From: JBKBII01 sp046299415
GTDB lineage: Bacteria > Pseudomonadota > Gammaproteobacteria > Ectothiorhodospirales > Ectothiorhodospiraceae
DNA length: 58,317 nt
Reading direction: 5' to 3'
NCBI GenBank assembly: GCA_046299415.1
Contig: JBKBII010000012.1
Coordinates: 1-58,317, forward strand
Shown here: positions 9,618 through 19,255 of the stretch, in pieces
Position numbering within the stretch: the stretch's first letter is position 1
Layout of the letters: every line of letters starts with the position of its first letter
The notes under the pieces: generated by a model
What the model was told of the DNA's origin: nothing
Seen by the model: only the letters and a program-made list of their open reading frames with translations
Databases searched by the model: none
Position numbers and translations under genes: made by a program

Positions 9618-10838
9618 ATGACGCCACACCCCGCGCTACAAACCACTTACAACCGGCTCGACGTCGGCTTCGTCCGCGGCGAAGGTGCCTGGCTCGAAGA
9701 CGAACAGGGACGGCGGTATCTCGACGCCCTTTCGGGTATCGCCGTTTGCGGCCTCGGCCACGCCCACCCTGAAATCGCACGCGCGCTGTGCGAGCAGGCA
9801 CACACGCTCATTCACACCTCGAACATCTATCGCGTCCCCCTCCAGGAACGGCTCGCCGAACGGCTTTGCGAAATCTCGGGCATGGAGCGCGTGTTCTTCG
9901 CCAACTCGGGCGCCGAAGCCAACGAAGCCGCAATCAAGCTCGCGCGTCTGCACGCCCGGCGAAAAAGCATCCAGCACCCCAAAATCATCGTCATGGAAGG
10001 CAGTTTCCATGGCCGTACGCTGGCCACACTCTCTGCAACCGGCAACACCAAAGTCCGAGACGGCTTCGAACCGCTGGTCGAAGGCTTCGTTCGCGTGCCG
10101 TACGGAGACGCAGACGCGGTCGCCGCGCTCACCCACGATCCGGACATCGTCGCCGTCCTCGCCGAGCCCATCATTGGCGAAGGCGGTATCCGCATCCCAC
10201 CACCGGGCTTCGGTCAGCGCCTGCGCAAGCTCTGCGACGAACACGACTGGCTGATGATGTGCGACGAAATCCAGGCCGGAATCGGGCGGACGGGTCGCTG
10301 GTTTGCCTATCAACACCAGGGCTTCATCCCCGATGTACTGAGCATCGCCAAAGGTCTGGGCAACGGGGTGCCGATCGGCGCGAGTCTCGTCGCCGGGCGC
10401 GCAGCCGACCTCTTCACCCCCGGAAAACACGGCACCACCTTCGGCGGAAATCCGCTCGTCTGCCGCGTGGGGCTGAGCGTCATCGACATCATGGAACGCG
10501 ACCAGCTCCTCAGTCGAGCCGAGGCCCTCGGTGCCCGTATCGCACAGGGCCTCCGCCAGCGCATCGGTGGGCTTCCCATCGTGCAAGAAATTCGCCAAAT
10601 CGGCCTCATGCTGGGCGTCGAGCTGGATCGCCCTTGCCCCTCCCTCGTCGCGACCGCGCTTGACGAGGGCTTGCTGCTCAACGTCACCGCCGAGAAGGTC
10701 ATCCGTCTCCTCCCACCATTGATTCTGAGCGACGAGGAGGCCGATCGCATCGCCACTGGCGTCTCCGTCTGCGTCGAACGATTCTTCTCAGAGATCTCGG
10801 CCGAGTCCCAAGCCAACCTCAAAGAAAGGCACGCATGA
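9618..10838 (+). CDS. argD: Acetylornithine aminotransferase
   Basis: A 406-residue class III PLP aminotransferase that converts N-acetylglutamate semialdehyde to N-acetylornithine in arginine synthesis, and often the succinyl-diaminopimelate step of lysine synthesis. Visible motifs: FFANSGAEANEAAIKLAR (PLP phosphate contacts), GSFHGRT, D216 in MMCDEIQAGIGRTG (pyridine-nitrogen Asp) and Schiff-base K245 in SIAKGLGNGVPIG. Length fits the ArgD family. The stop overlaps the start of argF by four bases (ATGA), so the two are translationally coupled. The SD before ATG 9618 is weak. Confidence 0.95.
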   Translation: MTPHPALQTTYNRLDVGFVRGEGAWLEDEQGRRYLDALSGIAVCGLGHAHPEIARALCEQAHTLIHTSNIYRVPLQERLAERLCEISGMERVFFANSGAEANEAAIKLARLHARRKSIQHPKIIVMEGSFHGRTLATLSATGNTKVRDGFEPLVEGFVRVPYGDADAVAALTHDPDIVAVLAEPIIGEGGIRIPPPGFGQRLRKLCDEHDWLMMCDEIQAGIGRTGRWFAYQHQGFIPDVLSIAKGLGNGVPIGASLVAGRAADLFTPGKHGTTFGGNPLVCRVGLSVIDIMERDQLLSRAEALGARIAQGLRQRIGGLPIVQEIRQIGLMLGVELDRPCPSLVATALDEGLLLNVTAEKVIRLLPPLILSDEEADRIATGVSVCVERFFSEISAESQANLKERHA

Positions 10839-11746
10839 CCGCCACGCCACGTCACTACCTCTCTTTCGCAGACTTGAGCGGCACCGAAGTACGCCGCCTT
10901 ATTCAACGCGCCATCGAATTGAAAACCGAGACGCGCCGCGGACATCACCACGACCATCTACTCCGCGGTAAGACACTCGGCATGATTTTCGAAAAATCTT
11001 CGACTCGCACGCGCGTATCGTTCGAAGTCGGCATGCGCCAACTCGGCGGTCACGCGCTGTTCCTATCACCGCGAGACACCCAACTTGGCCGCGGCGAGCC
11101 GATCGAAGACTCAGCGCAGGTGCTGTCGCGAATGGTCGATGGCGTCATGATCCGTACCTTCGAGCACGAAAAACTCGAGCGCTTTGCGGCTTTCTCGCGC
11201 GTGCCCGTGATCAACGGTCTGACAGACTACGAACACCCGGTACAGCTTCTCGCCGACCTGCAAACCTACTTCGAGCACCGCGGCGATATCAGCGGGCGTC
11301 GAGTCGCCTGGATCGGCGACGGCAACAACATGTGTCACAGCTACATGCTCGCCGCAGCAGCACTCGACTTCACACTCATTGCCGCCTGCCCTGTCGGCTA
11401 CGAGCCTGATGCGCAGCTCACCGAGCGCGTCGGCGGCGCCTTCGAACTGGTCCGGGAACCGCAGGCCGCGGCCGCCAACGCCGACCTCATCGTCACCGAT
11501 GTTTGGGCCAGCATGGGGCAGGAAGACGAAAAATCCGCGCGCCGTCAAGCCTTTTCAGGCTTTTTCGTCGACGACGATCTGATGAAGAGGGCGCGACCCG
11601 ATGCGCTATTCATGCATTGCCTGCCCGCGCACCGTGAAGAAGAAGTCGCGACCAGTGTCCTCGAAGGGCCACAGAGCGTTGTTTGGGACGAAGCCGAAAA
11701 CCGCCTGCATGCACAAAAGGCATTGCTCGAAATGCTGCTCGCCTGA
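10835..11746 (+). CDS. argF: Ornithine carbamoyltransferase
   Basis: A 303-residue transcarbamylase forming citrulline from ornithine and carbamoyl phosphate in the cytoplasm. The carbamoyl-phosphate loop S55-S-T-R-T-R60 (EKSSTRTR), HPVQLLADLQT around residue 134 and H261-C-L-P (HCLPAHREEE), which binds ornithine, are intact. It starts inside the argD stop (ATGA overlap) with an SD (AAGAAAGG) in the argD coding end, indicating an argD-argF operon. Confidence 0.96.
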   Translation: MTATPRHYLSFADLSGTEVRRLIQRAIELKTETRRGHHHDHLLRGKTLGMIFEKSSTRTRVSFEVGMRQLGGHALFLSPRDTQLGRGEPIEDSAQVLSRMVDGVMIRTFEHEKLERFAAFSRVPVINGLTDYEHPVQLLADLQTYFEHRGDISGRRVAWIGDGNNMCHSYMLAAAALDFTLIAACPVGYEPDAQLTERVGGAFELVREPQAAAANADLIVTDVWASMGQEDEKSARRQAFSGFFVDDDLMKRARPDALFMHCLPAHREEEVATSVLEGPQSVVWDEAENRLHAQKALLEMLLA

Positions 11747-12052
11747 AGCCATCAGTAGCAGCATCGAGCATTAAAGACTCGGTCGCTCGCATCCGCGTAC
11801 GACTCTCTGATTCGCGCGCGCGGAGCCTACGGCGAGCACGGCCGTCAGTCTCATGTCGCCTAGGCCTGGTCCGATTCCGAACGGCCTTCAACTCCGCAGA
11901 ACATGATCCGGTGCGGGCTCGGTCGAATCCGCCGTCAATCCGCCGTCAAACGGGGTGATGCGGATGAATCTTGACACGAGCATAAGCATGCAACCATTCC
12001 GTCACATCATCAATCTAGTCTAGAACGAACTCAATCGACCCACGGGCTGAGC
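11747..12052. other. Intergenic region between argF and ppk1
   Basis: About 306 bases with no supported gene and no clear hairpin terminator for the arg operon. The last 70 bases are AT-richer and probably contain the ppk1 promoter. No convincing PhoB box was recognised. Confidence 0.4.
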
Positions 12053-14137
12053 ATGAACGACACAGCGATCGACGTCACCAACCCCGAGCTGTACCTCAAC
12101 CGTGAGTTATCGCTGCTGCAATTCAACCGTCGAGTCCTCGAGCTGGCGCTCGATGAATCGATGCCGCTGCTCGAGCGTCTGCGTTACCTGTGCATCTCGT
12201 CAACCAATCTCGACGAATTCTTCGAGGTTCGCGTCGGCTCGCTTTATCAACAGATTGATCTCAATGTCGCCACGATTGGCCCTGATGGACTCACCCCACA
12301 CGAACAGATCGAGCGCATCAGTCGCGAAGCCCACGCCCTCGTCGAAGACCAATACCAAACATTGAACGACGTCCTGATTCCTGCGCTGACGGAGGAAGGC
12401 ATCCGCATCGTTCGGCGCACTCACTGGAATCGCGAGCAACAAGCCTGGGTACGGGAATTCTTCGAAGACCAGCTACTGCCGGTACTCACGCCCGTCGGCC
12501 TCGATCCAGCGCATCCGTTTCCGCGAATCCTAAATAAATCCCTCAATTTTATCGTTACCCTGTCCGGCAAGGATGCCTTTGGCCGTGAGTCGCGCCGCGC
12601 GATCGTCCAAGCGCCCCGCTCCCTGCCCCGTGTCATCCGCATGCCTGCCGACGTCGCCGAAGGGCCCTACGACTTTGTACTGCTGTCGTCGATCCTGCAC
12701 GCCCACGTCGAAAACCTTTTTCAGGGCATGAAAATCAACGGCTGTTATCAGTTCCGGCTGACGCGCAACTCGGATCTCTTCGTCCAAGAAGAAGAAATCG
12801 ATGATCTGCTCAATGCCCTCGAGGGCGAGCTCCCCACCCGCAACTACGGCGCCGGTGTTCGCCTCGAAGTCGCCGACAACTGTCCCGCCGACGTCTCTTC
12901 CTTCCTGCTCAAGCAATTCCAGCTCGATGCCGATGATCTCTACCAGGTCAACGGACTGGTCAACGTCAACCGCTTGATGGCGATCCACGATCTCGTCGAC
13001 CGGCCCGAACTCAAGTTTCCGGGGTTCACCAGCGCTCAACCCAAACACCTGCAAACCGCCGCCCTGTTTGAATCGATTCGCGAACGATCCGTACTACTAC
13101 ACCACCCCTACGAATCCTTCCTGCCCGTGATCGAGTTCATCCGGCAAGCCGCCACCGATCCCGAAGTGCTCGCAATCAAGCAGACGCTGTATCGCACCGG
13201 CACCAAATCGCAGCTCGTCGAATGGCTGATCGACGCCGCGCAGGCTGGCAAAGAAGTCTCCGTCGTGATCGAACTGCGCGCGCGTTTCGACGAAGAAAAC
13301 AACATCGAACTCGCCAACCGCATGCAAGACGCAGGCGTCCACGTCACCTACGGTGTAGTCGGTTACAAGACCCACGCCAAACTGGCCCTCGTGGTCCGCC
13401 GCGAAGGCGACCATATCCGGCGCTACGCCCACCTCGGTACCGGCAACTACCACGCAGGCACCGCCAAGGCCTATACCGATTACGGCCTGCTCACCGCCGA
13501 CCCCATCATCACCGAAGACGTCCACAAGGTCTTTCAACAGCTCACCGGGCTCGGCAAAGTCTCCAAGCTCAAACAACTACTGCAAGCGCCTTTCACTTTG
13601 CACCAAGCCATCATCGATAAGATTCATCGTGAGGCCGAAAACGCCCGTGCAGGAAAGCCCGCGCACATCATGGCCCGGATGAACTCGCTGATCGAACCCG
13701 AAACCATCGCCGCACTCTACAAAGCGTCTCAAGCAGGCGTGCGGATCGATCTCATCGTGCGCGGCATCTGCTGCCTGCGCCCCGGGATTCCTGGGGTTTC
13801 GGAAAACATCCACGTCCGATCGATTCTCGGACGATTCCTCGAACATTCGCGCGTGTTCTGGTTTGCCAACGATGGTGGCTCCGAACTCTATCTCTCCAGT
13901 GCCGACTGGATGCCGCGTAACTTCTTCCGGCGAGTTGAAGTCGCGTTCCCGATTCACGACCCCAAAATGCGCGATCGTGTCGTCGAGGAATGTCTAACCG
14001 GCTATCTGCGCGACAACACTCACGCTTGGGTTCTACAGAAAGATGGCAGTTATCGGCGCATCCATCCCGAAAACGGCGAAGCGCCCTTTACGATCCAGAA
14101 TCACCTGCTCGCGCACCTGATTCACGGAAGCAACTGA
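12053..14137 (+). CDS. ppk1: Polyphosphate kinase 1
   Basis: A 694-residue PPK1 that reversibly transfers the gamma-phosphate of ATP to polyphosphate chains. Domains in order: N domain (YLNRELSLLQFNRRVLE, residues about 13-29), H domain, then two PLD-like catalytic domains. The autophosphorylation block HLGTGNYH is near residue 460, and the second conserved histidine region RFLEHSRVFWF is near residue 595-605. Length equals the E. coli enzyme. It faces ppx and sixA-like genes on the opposite strand 0.6 kb away and phoB-phoR a little further, forming a phosphate-storage neighbourhood. Confidence 0.96.
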   Translation: MNDTAIDVTNPELYLNRELSLLQFNRRVLELALDESMPLLERLRYLCISSTNLDEFFEVRVGSLYQQIDLNVATIGPDGLTPHEQIERISREAHALVEDQYQTLNDVLIPALTEEGIRIVRRTHWNREQQAWVREFFEDQLLPVLTPVGLDPAHPFPRILNKSLNFIVTLSGKDAFGRESRRAIVQAPRSLPRVIRMPADVAEGPYDFVLLSSILHAHVENLFQGMKINGCYQFRLTRNSDLFVQEEEIDDLLNALEGELPTRNYGAGVRLEVADNCPADVSSFLLKQFQLDADDLYQVNGLVNVNRLMAIHDLVDRPELKFPGFTSAQPKHLQTAALFESIRERSVLLHHPYESFLPVIEFIRQAATDPEVLAIKQTLYRTGTKSQLVEWLIDAAQAGKEVSVVIELRARFDEENNIELANRMQDAGVHVTYGVVGYKTHAKLALVVRREGDHIRRYAHLGTGNYHAGTAKAYTDYGLLTADPIITEDVHKVFQQLTGLGKVSKLKQLLQAPFTLHQAIIDKIHREAENARAGKPAHIMARMNSLIEPETIAALYKASQAGVRIDLIVRGICCLRPGIPGVSENIHVRSILGRFLEHSRVFWFANDGGSELYLSSADWMPRNFFRRVEVAFPIHDPKMRDRVVEECLTGYLRDNTHAWVLQKDGSYRRIHPENGEAPFTIQNHLLAHLIHGSN

Positions 14138-14770
14138 TACCGCCGGAGAGACCACTCGATCACCTACGGACGATCGAGTGGTGCCGCAGCGAGCGCCAAA
14201 ACTTGCGGCGCATCACGCAACTGCGCGAGACCCGCACGCATCACGCTCAACTCCGCCACTCGACCGCCTGAGCAAAGTGCAAACCATCCGGGGTGTTTCC
14301 GGGTGATGACTTGTGGGACTCCATGCGAAATCGCTGGACGCTCGCACATCGCTCTTGAGTCCTCAGGAAGGTTATCTTGAGCGCCTTGAGGCACTCTCGC
14401 TCAGGAAATACCGCATCACCCTCTGCGAAGGCGCGCCGCCGCGCTGCGCGGTGGCCGCCCCTCGCTGAATCGCTCGTGCCGTCTCGACCGCTGCGCTTCG
14501 GTCAGCCTTGCACGGCCTCCCACCCACGGCTTTCTGCAGCGTGTCCCCACACGACAAGGCGACAAAAATAGACAATCTGCTCGCATGCAGACTTTGTTTA
14601 ACGGCTCGCGATCGATCCAAGATCAGACGACGCCCGAGGGCCTAGACCCTAGCAGCCGGATATCGCGCCGCCTACGAAGCACTGAAACCGCGCGGCTTTC
14701 CTTTTATTGAAAAGATTAAAAAGCAGCAGACCTCGGTTCGCTCGCCAGGCCAATCTTTCAGGCAAATCGT
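14138..14770. other. Convergent intergenic region between ppk1 and ppx with an 11-bp inverted repeat
   Basis: About 630 bases between two convergent genes. A perfect 11-bp inverted repeat (ACCACTCGATC at 14151-14161 with GATCGAGTGGT at 14172-14182, 10-nt loop) lies 14 bases after the ppk1 stop. It lacks a T-run, so termination is uncertain. An open frame at 14372-14620 on the minus strand has no SD and no recognisable content. Confidence 0.45.
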
Positions 14771-16378
14771 TCAGGCGGACGACTCCGAGCCGTAAGTCAA
14801 CGTCCAGCCGAGACGCTGTAACTCCACTGCCTCCTCGTCAAGCTCGGCGGCGGTCAACGGATGTTGATCAAGCCAGCCCCGCGGGAAATCCAAATGCAAC
14901 TGCCGTGGCTCGTCGCTGCGTGCAGCAAACGGCGTCGACTGCCTGCTGCGCGAACGCTGCAACAAGACCGCAAGCCTGAGTGCGACGGTCAACGCGATCA
15001 GACCGGGCCGACGTGCCTCCGCCCAAACATCAAAAAGTTTGGGCGTCACCCGCCGTCGATGCAGACGCACCAACAGCGCAATTTCCTGCTGCTCGGTTTG
15101 TGAAAAACCGGGCAGATCGGCATTCGCGAGCAAATACTCACCGTGTTTGTGATAGCGATCATGAGACAGCACAAGCCCGATCTCGTGCACTGCCGCAGCC
15201 CACAACAGCCGCTGCCGATCAGCAAAGCGCAACCCGTGGCCCACTGCAACGGCTGGAAACAGTCGGTCGGCGGCTTCGGCCACCCGTTCGGCATGGGCCG
15301 TTGCGACGGCAAAACGATGTTGCAACTGCGCAATGGTCGCCGGCCGAGTATCCGCCGCTGTATCGCGGCCCAACAAATCGACGACCACGCCTTCGCGCAG
15401 CGCCGTCTCAGCGGGGAAGTAACGTTCAATCCCCAACACCTCGAACGCCGCCAAAATGATCGAGAGCCCCCCAGCAATCACGGGGCGACGGTCCTCACCG
15501 ATGCCAGACAGCTCGCAGCCATCCGCCCCGCCAGCCTCGATCATGCGCGTACGCAAAGTCGTCAACGCCGCAGCCGAAGTGCCCGGCGCGTTTTCTAGTC
15601 CCATCGAATGCACGGCCCGGTCCAGCGCCAACAATGTCCCCGAGCTACCCAGAACGCGATCCCATCCACGCGCACGGTAGCTTTCAGCAATCGGCTGCAG
15701 CTCCAGAGCCGCGTGACGCACCGCATCACGAAAACGACTGGCGCTCCATCGACCGTCCGGAAAAAAGCGCTGCGAGTAAGTGACGCAACCCATCTCAAGA
15801 CTCTCGGCCTCAACCGCATCACCGGCTTCACCGATGATGAACTCGGTCGATCCGCCACCGATATCGATCACCAAACGACGCTCACCCGACTCTGCGAGAT
15901 CGTGCGAAACGCCAAGGTAAATCAGGCGCGCCTCCTCGCGACCCGAAATGATCTCAACTGGATGCCCCAGCGCACGCTCAAACGCTTCGAGCAAATCGCG
16001 TGAGTTCTGCGCCCGCCGCAGGGTATTCGTACCCACAGCACGTACCGCGCCGCGTGGCAGATGGCGAACGCGCTGGCCAAACCGTCGCAGACATTCAAGA
16101 GCTCGACCGTAAGCCTCATCGCTCAAAAATCCCTCGCTATCGAGCCCCCCAGCCAGCCGCACCGTCTCCTTCAAACGATCGATCTTGTGCAATTCGCCAT
16201 TGCTCTCACGCACCACGATCATATGAAAGCTGTTCGAACCAAGGTCAACGGCCGCGACTTCCCGACGATCATCTTCCGCGCGATCACCTTCATCGAAAGA
16301 CTCCGGGTGGGCTTTCACCAACCCCGACACCGCGGTGACACGCTCACGCTCCGACATAGGCGATTCGACAACAGGCAT
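14771..16378 (-). CDS. ppx: Exopolyphosphatase / GppA-like phosphatase
   Basis: A 535-residue member of the Ppx/GppA family, which releases phosphate from polyphosphate or hydrolyses pppGpp. The ASKHA-fold phosphate loops are VAAVDLGSNSFHMIVV (about residues 41-56) and LVIDIGGGSTEFIIGE (about 168-183). A C-terminal HD-like helical part includes AAAVHEIGLVLSHDRYHKHGE. The length (over 500) matches the longer Ppx forms. Start ATG 16378 has GGAGAA upstream. It lies 198 bases downstream of the sixA-like gene on the same strand and opposite ppk1, so synthesis and breakdown of polyphosphate are encoded side by side. Confidence 0.93.
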   Translation of the reverse strand: MPVVESPMSERERVTAVSGLVKAHPESFDEGDRAEDDRREVAAVDLGSNSFHMIVVRESNGELHKIDRLKETVRLAGGLDSEGFLSDEAYGRALECLRRFGQRVRHLPRGAVRAVGTNTLRRAQNSRDLLEAFERALGHPVEIISGREEARLIYLGVSHDLAESGERRLVIDIGGGSTEFIIGEAGDAVEAESLEMGCVTYSQRFFPDGRWSASRFRDAVRHAALELQPIAESYRARGWDRVLGSSGTLLALDRAVHSMGLENAPGTSAAALTTLRTRMIEAGGADGCELSGIGEDRRPVIAGGLSIILAAFEVLGIERYFPAETALREGVVVDLLGRDTAADTRPATIAQLQHRFAVATAHAERVAEAADRLFPAVAVGHGLRFADRQRLLWAAAVHEIGLVLSHDRYHKHGEYLLANADLPGFSQTEQQEIALLVRLHRRRVTPKLFDVWAEARRPGLIALTVALRLAVLLQRSRSRQSTPFAARSDEPRQLHLDFPRGWLDQHPLTAAELDEEAVELQRLGWTLTYGSESSA

Positions 16379-16576
16379 GACTTCTCCACAACGATGACAA
16401 CGAACTCTCGCATCATCTCACGTTCACTATCGGAACCACGCCAACCGCGGCAATCGAACGCGCGATTGATCGACAAACGACAACGACGCCTGACCGGCCA
16501 CACCGAGCAGCGGCGCTCGCGATGAACCCTAGGGTCGGCACGACTCAAGTACCGTCAGAATTCAGGCCATCAGAAC

Positions 16577-17209
16577 TCAGGTGCCGATGCGCTCGACGAG
16601 AGATTCCAGCAAACCCAAAGGCAAGATCGCGTGCAACCGAGCATTCACTTGGCCTCGGCTACGCGAAGGCTCACGGGGGAGATCGACGATGGCCGCCGTC
16701 GCCTTGTCGAAAGGTAAAACACCGCGCGCCTCGCGCCGCCCTTCGCACAACCACGTCTCGAGAACTCGTGACAGATCAGGCTCATGACCGAAAACGAAAA
16801 AACCACTCCGCAGGCGTAACGAACTCGCGGGATCACTACGAGCCCGCATCGTCGTCGCCGCAGCGTCGAACAAAGCGGCACGCAATCGCTCGGGACTCAA
16901 CGGCGGATCAAATATCGTCCGATCATCAATCATCGACTCAAGCGGCAGCCCTGCCGAACGCGCCAGCGGCTCGGCGGTCTGTAGCGCCCTACGATAGGTG
17001 CTCGAAAAAACTCGCGTCGGACGCGGGCCGATCGCCGCCAGCACCTCCGCCAACAGCTGCGCCTGTTCGCGTCCGCCTGCCGTCAACGGACGCTCATGAT
17101 CCGGCCGCTGTGGGCGATGACGCGAAAACGCCTCAGGCGTACCGGCCTCTGCGTGGCGCACCAACACCACGAGCAAACGATCAGAACCCAAGTGATCACC
17201 GTTGTTCAT
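16577..17209 (-). CDS. Histidine phosphatase superfamily protein, SixA-like
   Basis: A 210-residue protein with the RHG-type signature VLVRHAEAG (catalytic His in RHA) near residue 18, the LTAGGREQAQLL segment, TYRRALQTAEPL, and the second active-site His in FVFGHEPDLSRVLE. SixA-type enzymes remove phosphate from histidine phosphotransfer domains, but the broad family also acts on small molecules. It precedes ppx on the same strand and follows the phoB-phoR block, so a phosphate-related role is plausible yet unproven. The start at 17209 has only a weak SD. Confidence 0.85.
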   Translation of the reverse strand: MNNGDHLGSDRLLVVLVRHAEAGTPEAFSRHRPQRPDHERPLTAGGREQAQLLAEVLAAIGPRPTRVFSSTYRRALQTAEPLARSAGLPLESMIDDRTIFDPPLSPERLRAALFDAAATTMRARSDPASSLRLRSGFFVFGHEPDLSRVLETWLCEGRREARGVLPFDKATAAIVDLPREPSRSRGQVNARLHAILPLGLLESLVERIGT

Positions 17210-17709
17210 GGTCAGCCCAAAGTACCCATGAGTCGAACAAAGTTAACCGTCAAGTCAGAAGAACCGAACGCTGCTGGTGTCTGAATTGAAGCCCGGATAC
17301 ACACCCCAAATTCAATCGGACCAAATTCAAGCGGGCTCCAAGTCCGGGCCATGAAAGACCAGAGCATGTCCAAACCCAGATTCACGCAACATCGGGCCCG
17401 CTCCCCCACCCATACGAATCGGGCCGAAAACGCAAAAAACCGAACTCACCTTGTGTCGAGCGCTTTGATCGACCCCAGGCCGACACCCAAAACCCGCTCG
17501 ATGGCTAAGACGCCCCAAGGCGCCGAAACCGCAGATTCGACTCAAGGAATAGCCCCGCTTCAGATTGTGTTGATTCGCGATGACGAAAGGGTGACGATGG
17601 GCCGGGCAAGGGCGACAACGACGACACCTCGTCAGCCAGACCACTTCGACTCGCGATCCTCGGCCAAACGACGCGTGACCCGAATTCGGAACTCAAACCA
17701 CCCGGCCGC
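17210..17709. other. Intergenic region between phoR and the sixA-like gene
   Basis: About 500 bases without a supported gene. Open frames on both strands lack SD sequences and read as shadows. No clear terminator hairpin with a T-run was seen after phoR. Confidence 0.4.
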
Positions 17710-19050
17710 TCAATTCGGCTGGCGTCGCTGGAAACGCTCACACGCCGCGCGATGTGGCGGAAACACACAACGAAACACCGAACCCACGCCCAACTCGCTT
17801 TCGATCTCAAGCTGAGCCGAATGACGCTGGAGTACGTGCTTGACGATCGCAAGCCCGAGTCCCGTGCCGCCGGAATGCCGCGATCGATCGCGCTCCGCAC
17901 GATAAAACCGCTCCGTCAACCGCGGAATGTGCTCAGGCGCGACACCAATGCCTTCGTCGTGAACCGCAAACACCAAACGCCCGTCCGCTCGCCGGGTCCA
18001 ACGCATCTCGATGTCGCGCTCAGCGGGGGTATAGCGCACCGCATTCGACAGCAAATTGGCGAACGCCGAATGCAACTCGGCCGACGACCCGCGCAAACCG
18101 CAATCGGACTCGATCACCAAGCGCACGGTTTGGGATTTCGCTGCCGCCATGATCTCGGCATCACGCTGCAATTCGGCCACCATCGCCACCACATCGACCG
18201 GCTCGAGCGACGCCTGTGGATGCTCTTGACCTTCAAGTCGGGCCAATGTCAGAAGATCCTCGACAATTCGCTGCATCCGCTGCGCCTGCGCCTGCATCGA
18301 CGCGAGCGACGGGCGATAGTCATCGGGCAACGCCTCGTCGTCGAGCAACGTTTCGAGGTACCCCGCAACCACCGTCAGCGGCGTGCGAAGCTCATGAGAC
18401 ACATTGGCGACAAAATCTCGACGCATGCGATCGAGCCTGTGCAAGCTCGACACGTCACGCAACGCCAACAGATAACGACCCGAACCATAGGGCACGATGC
18501 GCGCCGACATCTGCAGCTCGCCACGCAGGGCGAACTCGATCGGCGAGTCGAAATCGCCACGCGTCAGATAATTCACAAAAGCGGGATCACGGATCAACTG
18601 AACCACAGGCCGGCGCAAATCCAGCGGGCTCTGCAAGTCCAGCAAGCGGGATGCGGCCTCGTTGAACCACTCGACCTCATAACGAGCGCCAAGCACGACC
18701 ATCGGATCCGGCATCGCCGCCGTCGACTCCTGAAACCGCGCCAGCAACCGCGCAATTCGCGCCTTGCGCCGCCGATAACCCTCGTGCAACAGATATTGCA
18801 GATGCGCCAGCCAATACCAGACACCGAGAAGGTGGTTCGGTGGAACGCTCGGTTCCGAGCGACTCCAGCGCAGCATGCTGATGAATTCCAACGCATGCCA
18901 TGAAATGAAGAGCAACAGCGCCCCAATCGTCACCGCGGCACCCGGCAACCACTTCGCAAAAACCAGCGCGGGCAGCACCACGAACGCCGCCCGCAACGCC
19001 TCCGACACGGCGAGCTGGCGAAGCGAGATGGGTTGCATCAAACGAATCAC
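17710..19050 (-). CDS. phoR: Phosphate regulon sensor histidine kinase
   Basis: A 446-residue PhoR-type kinase. Two N-terminal membrane helices (about residues 20-60) are followed by a PAS domain (MPDPMVVLGARYEVEWFNEAA), the HisKA H-box NVSHELRTPLTVVAGYLE and an HATPase domain with N box (FANLLSNAVRYTP), G1 (VHDEGIGV), F box (LTERFYRAE) and G2 (GGTGLGLAIVKH). The short periplasmic loop and the single PAS match PhoR, which senses phosphate supply through the Pst transporter and PhoU. It follows phoB after about 205 bases on the same strand. The neighbouring ppk1 and ppx genes support the assignment. Confidence 0.93.
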   Translation of the reverse strand: MIRLMQPISLRQLAVSEALRAAFVVLPALVFAKWLPGAAVTIGALLLFISWHALEFISMLRWSRSEPSVPPNHLLGVWYWLAHLQYLLHEGYRRRKARIARLLARFQESTAAMPDPMVVLGARYEVEWFNEAASRLLDLQSPLDLRRPVVQLIRDPAFVNYLTRGDFDSPIEFALRGELQMSARIVPYGSGRYLLALRDVSSLHRLDRMRRDFVANVSHELRTPLTVVAGYLETLLDDEALPDDYRPSLASMQAQAQRMQRIVEDLLTLARLEGQEHPQASLEPVDVVAMVAELQRDAEIMAAAKSQTVRLVIESDCGLRGSSAELHSAFANLLSNAVRYTPAERDIEMRWTRRADGRLVFAVHDEGIGVAPEHIPRLTERFYRAERDRSRHSGGTGLGLAIVKHVLQRHSAQLEIESELGVGSVFRCVFPPHRAACERFQRRQPN

Positions 19051-19255
19051 GGCGCCACTCTTTCAGAGACTACGACCACGTCTCATGCCCCCACGTTTCG
19101 CGCGATGACGCTCGGCGCGATGGCGGCGATGCCATCAGGTTTTTCCTTCCAACGACGCCACACTGCGCACCCGGACAACGACCCGCGCGAGCGCACGGCT
19201 GAGCCACCCAACCGATCACCGCGCGGAGACACGGACCAACACGGTCGATCACGTG

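Noticed and set aside
9636..10598. 320-codon open frame antisense to argD
   Set aside because: It mirrors the argD coding sequence and arises from GC-rich codon structure. No motifs or SD.
14372..14620. 82-codon minus-strand ORF between ppk1 and ppx
   Set aside because: No SD, Arg/Ala-rich, overlapped by other frames; no recognised family.
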